Assembly: GCA_027604505.1 (NCBI GenBank)
Contig: JADIIX010000063.1
Coordinates: 67,508 to 131,507, forward strand
Direction of reading: 5' to 3'
Length of the DNA stretch: 64,000 nt
Source: Gonapodya sp. JEL0774
Lineage: Eukaryota > Monoblepharomycota > Monoblepharidomycetes > Monoblepharidales > Gonapodyaceae
The notes under the pieces are model-generated. The model did not search any database. It saw only the letters and a list, made by a program, of their open reading frames with translations, and was not told the origin of the DNA. The position numbers and the translations under genes are program-made. This document shows, piece after piece, positions 1 through 11,282 of this stretch (its first letter is position 1; the number at the start of each line of letters is the position of its first letter).

Positions 1-1240
1 CAGGTGTCCCCTGGGCAACGGGGAAAAGTGGAAACGCCTTTTGGGTTCTGGTGGATATGTTGCTGTTGCACCCTTCTAACAACGGGTGCTGGCCTTCCGT
101 ATTAGTCCCGCCGCACCTGACGAGGGTCACCTCTCGGCTTCCCCCACGTCTCTTCACCCGTCCTCTTTTGCTCCAACCTATGAATCCCTCGAGTCTCGAG
201 CTGTGTCCCATTCCTACTTCCAACCCGATCTCCGCTCGCACTCCCTTTCCACCTCCCCAACCTCTCGTGTCCCGCCTCCACTACCACTCCCTCAAGACCG
301 AGATCTTGTCCTCCTCCTGGACTCTTCCGCCATACTTAAACATCTTCCACTCAACCATGTTGCCACCGCTTTACTCCGAGGGTTGCCTCGCGTGGACGCA
401 GAGAGTGGCACCATCGACACGGTGGACGAGATGGGACTCGAAGTAAGGGGACCTGCTGTGCTAGCTGCAGTGGAAGTGGACGTGGAGCACGTGGAAGGGG
501 AGGGGGATGGACCGCCGAACTACTCACGAGGGGACGAAGGAATGAACGATACTGAGCGTGAACGAGGGCATTTAATCAGTGATCCAACAGATACAAAGAA
601 TGCAGCAGAAGACATGGTCTTAGAGAGCCAAAGTGTCTCGGGCACGGAGGAGGGAATGAAGGAGGGGCAGCGCAAGCCCGAGTCTACTGCAGGAGATCCG
701 AAGTATACGACAGATGCAGGAGATATGGACTGGGATACTGGCGTGGAACAGGCCCCGCCGGAGCCAGATTCGTGGGCCACGCGGTCCGGCCGCGACTCAG
801 GCACACCTCACCAACAACCTCCTCCCTCCCCACCCAGACCATCTCTCCCGCCCTCCACCTCCCGCGACACACTCGATGATGAAGAATTTGAAGACGTGGT
901 GCCTGTCTTGCTGGCACCTCCGGTGGGCACTGGACGATACGAGAAGGACGACCAGAACCTCCCTCTGGAAGATTATCCCTCGTCCGACTCAGACCGCGAC
1001 TTCGAATTTGACGCTTCTTCATCATCGCCGAACGTATTCTTCACTCTTCCCTCGCAAACTTCTTCGTCTTCCCCGTTCACTTTCTCCCACGCCCAGTCGT
1101 CCGTCCAACCCCAATTCTCCCGCGCCCCCACTCAACTCTTGTCACCCCACGCGCTCCGTGACGTGACGGTTGCGGAGGTGGAAGGAATGTACGCAAGGTA
1201 TACGAGAGAGAGGGCCAGGGCGGGAATGAGTGTCGAGTGA
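1..1240 (+). CDS. 3' end of an unrecognised, low-complexity protein gene (5' partial)
   Basis: The last exon of a gene that begins before the window. A good acceptor (pyrimidines then ATTAG) ends at 105, and an open frame runs from 106 to the TGA at 1238-1240. A candidate upstream exon in the first ~50 bases would join in phase, but its donor is uncertain. The protein tail, about 378 residues, is rich in Ser, Pro, Asp and Glu, with poly-Pro stretches and acidic patches. It ends in a short charged segment (YARYTRERARAG). No catalytic motif or membrane segment is visible. I do not recognise the family. Most of it looks disordered, as in a regulatory or scaffold protein. Confidence 0.55.
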
Positions 1241-2850
1241 AGGTCCCAATTGGGTTGTAATTGTAGGGTTGGTGGTGAGAGGATGATAAGGGGTACGCAG
1301 TGCTGCTCGCTCCGCAATTTCGGAGACTTACTCATAGTATTTGCTTTTGAACTTGTACATAAATACAGATGACTAGCTCTCATCAATACGCATCTCCAAA
1401 CTCCAAAAACATGCTGTTACTACAACGTTCATGTTGGAGGAGGGAGGCCGCAGGAAGAGGAGGAATGAGAAATGAATGAAACAGTCTCGAGATGAGAGGG
1501 GGCGGAAAATGATGGGCTAAAGAGGCAGTGGAAAGCACATCCGTAATCCGTGGGCAATGAGATGCCACAACCGTGTCTCCACCACCGAGTGCTACATATC
1601 ACACTCATCACGGCAAAACGAGCCTGGTTTGAATCGCACTGTTATTGTACGGTGGGTCTCGGATGGGGCCGGGAGTGCGGGGCAGAGTCATGCACTAACG
1701 CCGGCAGTGGTTTGCTTCACCAAATACACAAACAAGTGATCAAAAGTGATGACGAGGCGGTGGGTTGGGTAGTTCACTGATGAGAACGGGTAATTAGGTT
1801 ATGAGAACGTTGACTTGCAGTGATTGGGGAAAGCCGAATTGGGACCCAAACAATCTCCCACTGACATTACTGGACTACATTGCTTGAGTTCTTCCATTCG
1901 AACTGGAATGCTCTATCTTGTTCTCCTGTCCACTACTCCATCCAAGCCCGTCTCACGGCGCTTCACCTACATTTCACTTATTCTCTAGTGCCCAACTTAC
2001 CTGTGACCCTCGCAAATCTCTCTTCGTCCTCTCTAGCATGTCCGCGTACCGTCGATCCGGTCCCAACCGCCGCACCACCAATGTCTATCCCAGGGACTGG
2101 AGCGGATCCGGTAAGCAACCTCCCCGCGTCTTGGAGCATCGCGAGTGCAGCTGGAGCCGCACCGGGATGAGACTGTATTTCACCTGCGGACTACATTTAC
2201 GCAATGATGGGTAAGGTGACTGCCACGATCGCACATGAAAGGAAGATCTCACAAACTCACGGCAACTACGGCGTGCGTGGCCCGGTCAATCACCAAGACA
2301 CCGACATAGCCAGGTGAGCTTTTTATGTCTGCAAGAGCAGAGGCAAGGGCCGCGGAACTGGAGAGAGATGAGGATGACAGGATCGTTGACGTCTGCAGAG
2401 ATCAAGGGGAGCAAACACGGGGAGAAAAGGAAAACAGATTACTAGGGAAGGCGGGTATGGGTCATATAAAGCGACGAGCCACTTTGTGAAATCGGGAGTT
2501 ATCAGACCATCGCATCAGTAATATTCGGAGTGGTGTGACAATTTTCGGGACCATGAGAACCGTGCTGAAGACCGGGCCTAATTTCATTTGACCTTGAGTT
2601 GTAAATTTCATGGAGGACGATGAGTTGCGATGTAATCGCTCTTCCTTTTGAGCCGAGTTGGTCTCCCACTGAGGCTTACCGTACCTTTAGTGCGATGAAA
2701 AGAATTAATTTTCTGTCAACTTGACGAGATTGGAGTAAACTACATGGGCCAGACACCACTGGATGTTTTGTGAATCCAAAGGTGAGCCCATCGCACTTCG
2801 ACACAAATCATCCGATTCCCATTCATTTTCGCCTCCCCAGCTGAATTACA
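1241..2850. other. Intergenic region, no confident gene
   Basis: About 1.6 kb without a recognisable gene. A short plus-strand reading begins at the ATG at 2040 (MSAYRRSGPNRR...) and meets a plausible GTAAGC donor near 2110. Joining it to the acceptor after GCGAG near 2144 gives a protein of only about 44 residues. I cannot tell whether that is a real small gene, a remnant or chance. The stretch before 2851 should include the prefoldin promoter and 5' UTR. Confidence 0.4.
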
Positions 2851-3678
2851 ATGGCCCTCAATGAAGAAGGAGTGCGACGCGTATGTTCCTCGCTTCCGCT
2901 GGTGCCCCCATCATCCATTAAGAACAACGAATTCCTTCGCGCCTCGACTGTCAACGTTGTTCTTGATGCAACATAACTCTCTAGCTTTATATGGAATGTC
3001 AAATAAAGCTACAAACATTTTCTAGGGATCTCAACGCCACTAAGCTTCAAATCGCTCAGAAGGAACGTGAGCGACGGATCAACGACCTTGTGCAACAGGA
3101 GCTCGCGGGCTTGGGGAACGGGAAGAAGACCTACAAGTCGGTTGGGAAAATGTTGGTGTCGATTGATGAAACCTGGAGCTAATGACATTGGTTGCGGATT
3201 TGGGTGGACGCCATCGGTCTTGGGGAGATTGAGGACAGGAAGTCGGTGGACACCGAATCCAAAACCGGTTCCCTCTGACGTTGCGACCGGATACAGACGA
3301 ACGAGTAAACTCTGTTTTATGGTCCTTCCCTTGACGGAAAGAGAACCGCGTGTTTGCAGGAGCACAATGGATGCAGCAACTTCTTCAATCGAAACGCCAA
3401 TTCCTCTGAAGCGTCCGAGGAGAAGACCAAATCTGCCCTGTTGGCCTAGGTGCTTGATACTCGAGGATTTAGGATTCCCCTTTACCTGCTCGGCTTCTTT
3501 CGGACGAAACACACCGTCACATGAAAGCGTCCTCACCTCACCATACTTTGTCAGGTTTCTATTCGCCGACTCCGCCGACATCTCTAAAGATCTTAAGAAG
3601 GAGTCGAAAGTGACGGTCAAGGAGGCGGAGGCACTGGGGAAGAAGAAGGAATATATCGAAAGGAGCATGGTTGGTTGA
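2851..3678 (+). CDS. PFD1: Prefoldin subunit 1
   Basis: Beta-type subunit of the hexameric prefoldin co-chaperone, which passes unfolded actin and tubulin to the CCT chaperonin in the cytosol. Exons are 2851-2880, 2985-3151 and 3555-3678. Introns are 2881-2984 (GTATGT...CTAG) and 3152-3554 (GTTGGT...TCAG), and all phases agree. The joined protein shows the family pattern: an N-terminal coiled coil (RDLNATKLQIAQKERERR), the beta-hairpin segment YKSVGKMFLFAD, then a second coiled coil (DLKKESKVTVKEAEALGKKK) ending EYIERSM. About 106 residues are visible against the usual 110-125. The last few residues may lie in a further exon, because GTTGGT directly follows the ERSM codons. Intron 2 (403 nt) is unusually long for this region. 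Family assignment is firm; the C-terminal end is less so. Confidence 0.8.
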
Positions 3679-4563
3679 CCCGACGTTATGGGGTGTGTCC
3701 TCGCCTTCACAGGGGTCAGGGAAGAATATGGGCGATATAGCGTGGGGGTAACGCCCTACCAACGGCGAGCCATACAGGACTCCTCCGCGTCCCGTACAAG
3801 TGGGGCAAGAGGGCGGAGAACTACCGGCAGGGGCCCTTTGTCCGAGTGACCTTAGTTTTGTTGTCGGCACCAGGAATGTTAAGTCTCTTCTGATTGCATC
3901 ACCCTTCACCCGCCCCTTCCAACAAATACGGCCTGGCTCTCTGCGCTTCGAACTCCTTGCACGGCAACTTCGGACTTCAACCATTTTCCACACTCGAATA
4001 TATCTTTATCTTCTCTTGAACGGAACAGAACGACAGTAAGTTGCCCGGATGGCTGTCTGAAAATCGAAGCTCTGTCTGACTTTTCCTGTGTCCCGTCAAC
4101 CCTGGCCAACTCACGTCACTACCCGCGAAACGCAATCCTGCAACAAAAAAAAAAAGTTCAAAACCTAGTGAGAGATATTACCAGGGGCGGTGCGCGATGA
4201 CCTTTTGTAAGGGGTTGTTATTTGGAGTTTTCTTTGAATTTGTATGGTAGGGTGATTGGGTACTTGCCGAAACTATTACTGATATCATGAGAATTGGAAT
4301 CCCATGAATCACTCGCCAAAACCATTCACTCGGTCAGTTGACCACAGGTCCGTTCTCGCACAGACTGCTACAAACATACTAAGAACTCTCCCGTCGTTGG
4401 TTAACCTCCCATTGACCAAAAATGGGAGATGTAAATGCATCATCAGAACACTGGGCTACAGGAAAGGTGAAATTAGTAATGAAACGAGGCAGGAAATCGC
4501 CCTGCAATCGCTCACTTCCCCAATCACATGTGACCACCGATCCAGCTTGCATCCCTCCTTGGA
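3679..4563. other. Intergenic region between prefoldin and RQT4
   Basis: No gene recognised. The interval contains an A-run at 4145-4155 and several short open frames without family features. It may hold a last small prefoldin exon or an upstream RQT4 exon, but I cannot demonstrate either. Confidence 0.35.
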
Positions 4564-6516
4564 ATGACAGTAGAGGACGCGGCGGGTATCTACCAAGTTC
4601 TCTCATCTCTCTCGACTCGTGTGGAGGTGGAGGGGTTCCTGTGGGATCTCTTTGGTGGACCCGGTGGAGCGACACCCGCTGCGAGGGCTTTTGTGGAGCA
4701 ATACGTGTCCAAAATAGGAGGTAGCCCGAACATTGCCAATTCAATGGGGCCGGGAGCTGGAAGCAAAGGCACTGGTACGAATGGGAACAGACGGCATATG
4801 CCGAACTCAAACCATCGAGATGCGGAACCTGCGCTAGAGAGTGAAAAGTCGACCTTCCAGTCGTGGCAAGCAACACTCTCTGTTCCTGACAATGTCCGCG
4901 TTGTTAATCGCCGTCTGGAAGATGAGGACACTTACTATGTTCCGGCGAAGAAAGAAGGAAAGGGTGGAGGGGGTGCTGGCGCATCCAGCACATCGCCACC
5001 TGCACATGCACACCAAACCCAGAAAACTGAAAGTGTATGGTCACGTGCAGCGCTTCCATCAGATCCCAAAACGCAAAAATCTCAACAGGTGTGGAACACC
5101 CCAGCGAAGGGCCAACACCCGGTACATGAGCCCCCTGCGGCTGAACCCCGAACAACCGTGCAAACTGCACCTCCGCAACCCGCATCATTAGCTCCTCAAC
5201 GATCGACTCAGACGCCACCGGAAACCCGTAGTGGGCCAACATCAATCCGTCTCACTGGTTCTCCCGTCCCTAATCAGCCAAAGAGCAAGAAGGAAAAGCA
5301 TCAGGGCGCTTCAGACAAAAAGCGAACTCCGATGAAGTTTTCCGACCTGGATTCGCTTGATCAAGACACGCCAGTTGGGGGCGATGGGAAGATGCTTAAG
5401 GACAGAAGGGAAAGATTGATGTGCGAGTGTTTGGGTGAGTTGCGTTTCAAGTAAACTTTACTCAGCTGTCGTTGGATGGGTTGAATTTGATGTGTAACAA
5501 ACTTCGGTTATTGTCGTAGCCACTCGACATCCCTTAGTCACTAACTGTCTGAACTGCGGACACATTGTTTGTGGATACGAAGGTACGGCACCAGTATTAT
5601 GGCCGTGTGTGTACAGCCCTTGAACTTCTCCAACGCTCCAACAGGTCCTGGTCCCTGCACATTCTGTTCATCCACAGTTATTGATCCCCAACAGCAGCTA
5701 CGGCTAATGCAGCAGCGTCAACAAGCTCGCAGTGCCGAAAGACAGGAGCGGGAGGTTCGTAAAAGCGGAGATGGGTTCATGGGGAGGCGGTACGCAGGAA
5801 AAGCTGGAGGAGCTCCAAAGATGGGTGACTTAAAACTGTTCCCGGGATTAGCTCCAATACCTGTGGATAACGAGGAAACCCTTGCAAAGGCGTTGAGTCA
5901 GCGTGACAGACTCTTGGACTATGATAAAACTTCGGCAGCGCGAACTCGGGTCCACGACGCGGCGAGTGACTTCGACTACGGAAATGAAATGAGTAATCGC
6001 TGGGCTACTCGCGAGGAACGTGAGGCTGCAGCAAGGAAAGAAGCCGATCGGAGGAGGAGAGAAGAAGAGGCAAAGCGGACAGTGAGAGTAGATTTTGATT
6101 TTGTCGGTGGGAGGGTCGTAGGGAGCACCGAGCCGTTGGAAGAGAACAGCAAAACTCGTGTAGTTTCCGCACCCGCAGCACCAGCTGCGGATGCGGACAA
6201 AACCTCAGGATCCACAGGAACGTTTGCTTCTAATCCATATCTGCATACACCACCACCAACATATATCAGCCCTTCTCTGAAAGTTTCTAACCAAGCCCCT
6301 TCAAAGAAGCTGCCTGTTTGGAAATCGTCGGAGGACGCAGGTGGTGCCGTTTTGCACAAGGGGGGAGCCGAGGAAGGTGCATCGAGCCGACCGAACGAAA
6401 GAAAGGTTTCAAAAGTGAGGATGAAGGGAAACCGTCTCCAGCTTGATGAGTGGGACGATTTGTTCTCGGTTGCGGGAGGTGAGCCCGTTTGTGGGATCGA
6501 AGACGGAGAGGAATAA
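4564..6516 (+). CDS. RQT4: RQC-trigger complex zinc-finger subunit (TRIP4/ASC-1, Rqt4 type)
   Basis: Homologue of human TRIP4 and yeast Rqt4, a subunit of the complex that splits collided ribosomes in ribosome-associated quality control. Exons are 4564-5434, 5520-5582 and 5645-6516, with in-phase joins. The diagnostic C2HC5 zinc finger is split over three exons. It reads CECLATRHPLVTNCLNCGHI followed by VCGYEGPGPCTFC, matching the family's ligands in order. The N-terminal 45 residues form the helical domain seen at the start of TRIP4/Rqt4 (LSSLSTRVEVEGFLWDLFGG). A disordered Pro/Ser/Gln linker follows. After the finger come charged helices (LRLMQQRQQARSAERQEREV). No ASCH domain is seen, unlike human TRIP4. 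The ATG at 4564 is the first in frame that keeps the helical domain; a further 5' exon is possible. Confidence 0.85.
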
Positions 6517-6725
6517 GCTCTGTCTCAGTTACAATATACATAGATTATTGTTCTTGAATTCTTAAACCGAATTTATTGTGGATGGGACATTTGTGCATGC
6601 AGTTCGCCGTTGCCCACTTTCTACTAGCAACCCCACATCATCCCTTCGATAAGCGTTTTCGGTATTTGCACCAAATCTGCTAGAGCGGTTATGTGGAATC
6701 TGTCAGCATTCATGCACATCAAACG

Positions 6726-9700
6726 ATGAAACGACTACTTGCGGTATTCACGCCCACAACGCCGAAGGCACCGGATCTCCCCATTCCTCATCTGTTTGGA
6801 ACGCCACTCGCAGCGTTGGCAAAATTGAACGAAGATGAGAGATTAAGGATTGCAAATGGTGGTTCTGGTGGCAAAGGAAATCCAGGGAATGCAGAATCGG
6901 ATGCAGCGGACCCCGATACGGATGTGCCATTTGAGATCCAGCAGTTTGTCACGTGGCTCGGAAGGGAGCAAGGTTCGAGTCTTTCAATCGTTTGTTGGTA
7001 CTCTAGAATGGAAACACGTCCCATCGTGACAGCCTGCACTGTGGAGGGCATCTTCCGTATCCCTGGAGAGGGGAAACGTGTAAAGGAACTAAGGGACCAC
7101 TTGGACAGATGTAAGCCACCACGTGTCATGCTGCGTGCGACTAGAACTCTATTTGTTGCCTCTTTTCACTTAGTGGGACCCATTGATTTCACTGTCTGCG
7201 ACGATGCAGATGTGCCTGCAGTAGCCGCGCTTTTCAAGCAACTGCTCCGGGACATGCCAGACGGAGTAATCCCTGAGATCTCGTTTTCGGATTTTGCTGA
7301 GGCAGCAGGCGCGTATTGCTGGTTATTTGTGGAATGTTTGTGCTCTGTGCCCGTTGTTGGTGATTGGAGGAGCAACGCCAGGCGCTGCCCTATGCTCCCC
7401 TATGCGGGCGAAATGCGGGGAATAAAATAGAATGTTTGAGCCAGGAAGTGGTACACATTCATGAACAAGCGCCAACACTTTCGCCCGTTTTCTCTCAGAC
7501 GACCACTCCCTCTTCCCCCTTGCGCTTTCGCAACTTCCATCAGTCAACTTCAGCACTCTTCGCTACATTCTCCGATTTCTTGTACTTGTGCATCGACAAC
7601 GGCGGTTAAATTTGATGGGTTCTGCGAATCTTGCCATGGTGTTCGCTCCAAATATCTTCCGGTTTCCAAGCGCACGACCAAGTGAGGGAACCTCTGGAGC
7701 ACCAACCAAAACTGGAGGTGATGCTACAGTGGTCACTGAACATCGACGGGGTCACTCGCGGTCAAACTCGGTTTTTAGTGGGTGGCATCGACCACGCAGA
7801 GAATCAGGACCTCCGGCGCCGTTATCGGCGGTCGAGATGACCGGCAGTGGTGATCTGTTGGATCCTACATCCCATGCAGCCTTGCAAATGAGAGAAACAG
7901 ACTTGGCAACACGAGCGCTGACCGCTATGATTGACAAGTTCGATGACCTCTTCCCTGGTGCCAGACCGGTGGGACAAGAGTACACTCCGGCCTTGCCGCC
8001 CAGCGCTACACTCCAAATTTCCAAAAAATTATCTGCGAGCTCGGTCTCTCCGTCCACAACACCCTCTCAGTCCCCTTCTCATTCCGGGTCAACATCGAGA
8101 TCTTCGTCGAGCTATCCGAGCCCACATTCCACACGGCGAGTCACTGCACCATCAACAGCGGAGCTACCTTTACTGAAACCACCACCAGAGTTGTCCCATC
8201 ATCGGACTTCTTCTTCTTCTTCAGCGGCATCCTCGGTTTCCGCATCTCGATCTGAAGAAGTGTCAAGTGTGATGGACCCCGGATCACTTGAGGATGCCAC
8301 TAATGGGTCCAGTGAAGAAACCGACAAAGCGGAAGACAGTGACACAGACGAGCGAAATGACACCCGTGCAGGCAATCGTCCAAAAGCTATCACGACTGCT
8401 TCGGCCCCACCTCATCCCCCTCACTCAACGAAGAGTACAAGTCCAAGCGAAGTTGACCGCGACCTCGTCTCACTCCAGCCCTCACGCACACGAGCATCTC
8501 ATAATTCCACAGTTGTGTCTCCTGTTTCGCTCCAGCACCATCCCTCACCGGCGCAAAATGAGCTTAACCATCTGAAAAGGGGGACGACTGCCTTGCGTGA
8601 TACAGATACGGATACGGATCCGAAAACGTTGGTGAGTACATCGGTGACAGTGACTACGTGAGGGGCCCGAATTAACAATGCAAACAGCCCCCATCAACAG
8701 ACCCTTTGAGCCCTAACTCGCCATCCTCCGCACAGACGATCGTAGCGTCATCACCGACACGTGGGACGGTACCCAATATCCTCCGTCCATCGTTACGCGT
8801 GTCCGCGACGAGTGCCCCTACCACTCCGCAACCTCAAAGCGGGGCGAAAAAGGTTCAATTTGACAAGCCCCAAATCTTTGAGTTCAGTGAGATGAGTGAA
8901 GCATCCAGCGTGGAAACACAACATGGTCTGGGGGTGGAGCTCCCACATCCTGACACAACAACAGAGAACGCGAAACAACCAGTAACGCCAACAACGACGA
9001 GAACCGACCCCAATCTCCCGCAGATTCATTCGGAAACCATGCAAGCGAACGAATCGCCCTCTTCGAATAATGCAAATGACGGTTCCTCACAGACACGAAG
9101 CAGACGCAAAGACTTGCCTATTCCCCCACGCTTGACCATCCCTGTACCAGCAGCCACAGACACTTCTCGTAAATTATTCTCGGCACCGGTGCCATCGCAG
9201 GCGATGGCTCCCAGTCCCAACACCACTTTCAGCAATACCGTAAAAAAGCCACCCACGAGGCCGCCACCGCCACCTCCAGTGAAGAAGCAACACGGATTGT
9301 CATCGCCCGTCCGTCCAATGTTCGCGCCAATGCAATCCCGCCCAGCAAGTGGAATCACCCTACAGAAGCTCTCTGATCCCTCACCGATCACCACGAGCAC
9401 CACAAGCCGACCCGCCACTCCATACGTTTCCCCCGGCGCGACTGTTGTCCGAGCTGCCGATACAGCCATCGAGGACGATACGGAAACCACACAAGGTACT
9501 ACAACAGGTACCAGCACTACTGATTCCTCGTACGCATACTCGGACAGTGATGGGGAGGGAGAGGAGTTGATGGAGAGTCGAAATGGAGGATTTGGAGGGA
9601 GTATTGGAAATCTATCGAAGTTAATGAGCAAACCAGTGGAGAATGGAAGAACGAAATCACTTCGAGTTCCGGTTCAGGCAGAGGAGAAACTTCCTCGTCT

Positions 9701-10595
9701 GCAATCCCCCATCTCTTGTGTGCCTCCATCCGCTACGAACATCGGTCCTAACTCCTCCGTTACTGCTAGGTTGGTGGAGTCACTTTGATTGATGATGTCT
9801 TTAAGTTTTGAGGGCGTCTGAGTGTGTTTTTGTTCTGTAAGGCCCCAGACGACCGCCACCAACATTTTGCCTCTACGTCCTCCGACTCCAACGTGGGATC
9901 CCACCATCCCATGCTCTCAGCTTTCGCGAAACGACGCTCATAGGTTGCTTAAGCAATTAAAACAGCTTCAAGAGCACATCAAATCCGTACGAACAATGTA
10001 TGGTGGCGCTTCATACGAGGAGGATCTGGCCTATTGTATCCAGGTGTTTAAGCGCTTAAAGTCTTACCTGAAAAGTGAGTGAGATGAATTTTGTCACCAG
10101 GCTTGCTGCATCCTTCCAATGTAATCCTTATTTTCGTTGGATAATCTAGGCCGGAAGTCATCACAACCAACTAGCCCCTGTCGGAAAGCGTTTCAGCGTC
10201 TCGAAAGGTCACGAGACTTGGCTGGCCGCCCCCCTGATCTGGAAAGGATGACCTCCATTCAACTCACCGATGAAGCCACCGCTCTCAAAGAGGAGCTGCA
10301 AATGGTGAAGATGTGGATCAAGTCCTCGCGGGAGCAGGGGATGAAGGTGACGGCTGAGGACCTTGGCGGGATTCGAACGCTTCTAGATCGGTTTGCGCTT
10401 GTCCAGGAGCGGTTGAGAGAGAATCGAGGTCAAATCCCCCCTGCCGTAGTGGACGTGACGGTGGAGGAGTGCAGGGCAGAGAAGAAAAGGTTGAAGTTGA
10501 AGATTTTGTCGGTAAAGGCTCAAGGCGGTGTGCCCAATATTGAGGATTTGCGCCGATACCACCACTTGCGCGCTCAGCTTAAAGCTGCGAACTGA
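6726..10595 (+). CDS. RhoGAP protein with C-terminal FAM13-like helical repeats; apparent frameshift
   Basis: GTPase-activating protein for Rho-family GTPases. Exons read: 6726-6972, 7033-7110 and 7174 onward, then a poorly resolved stretch, about 7611-8631, 8688-9769, 9842-10074 and 10150-10595. The RhoGAP domain shows the arginine-finger loop as VEGIFRIPGEGKRVKELRDH, then DADVPAVAALFKQLLRDMPD, and the closing helix NLMGSANLAMVFAPNIF. Between SALFATFSDFLYLCIDN and NLMGSANL the frame slips by one base near 7605, and no GT...AG intron can explain this. A long Ser/Pro/Thr-rich linker follows. The last ~230 residues hold repeated segments (LLKQLKQLQEHIKSVRTMYG; ALKEELQMVKMWIKSSREQG) resembling the helical repeats of FAM13 proteins. 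The start is the in-frame ATG at 6726. Either the assembly has an indel or this copy is damaged. Confidence 0.7.
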
Positions 10596-11282
10596 AAAAT
10601 CAGTGGGCTGTTGTCCCACTCATACTTCAATTGATTTTTATTCATTTCTTGTTTTGAAGTATGGATTTTGAGTAGTTGCATTCACTTGTGAAGGAATGTC
10701 GGTTGTACATATGTAACAAATATAGCTGAGCTCGTCAGTTGGCGCACAACTGTGTAATCCATGGGGCCAACGATCTGTGCTCCAGGTTCCGCAATGAGCA
10801 ATTGCCAGCACTCGGAAAGTGACAATATCAGACGCTTGAAAATCAGCCACAATGGGAACCATTCTCTTAAAACGAGCAAGAATGAGTAACGCACTGTGTC
10901 CAATAATAAAGTGCCCATTTGATTAGGGGTGCCGCTTCGCCCAGGGAGGTGTTCACCTCTCAGCGGGGGGCTTGAAGATTGAATCGGGATTCGCTTGTCC
11001 TCATTGCGGGCAACCAAATTTCATTAATTTACGATACGAGACGCCATCGAGTAATTTCTGGAGTGAAGCTGGTGGCTGGATACATTCGAAATTGACGAAC
11101 TTGGAAACTACAGTGATTCGTGAGTCAGGTTTGAATCGACCGCCACCACAGAAAATAGCTCAACCGCTACCGCTATGATCCTTCTACAATCGAATGGGCT
11201 GTAATTCTTGCATCGTTTTGTCTTCTTGCTTGGTGGATTGATCGAACATTCCTGATGGTGCTGTCTTCGACACGACACAAGT
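10596..11282. other. Intergenic region before ERG3
   Basis: About 690 bases with no convincing coding exon. It must contain the 3' end of the RhoGAP transcript and the ERG3 promoter. No repeat or RNA gene was recognised. Confidence 0.4.

Noticed and set aside
3009-3710. Minus-strand open frame of 233 codons across prefoldin
   Set aside because: It is antisense to prefoldin exons and their intron and shows no family features.
6971-6981. B-box-like GGTTCGAGTC
   Set aside because: It lies at the 5' splice site of RhoGAP intron 1 with no tRNA structure around it; chance match.
7560-7640. A micro-intron explaining the RhoGAP frame change
   Set aside because: There is no AG dinucleotide between the two coding frames, so no GT-AG or GC-AG intron can be drawn.
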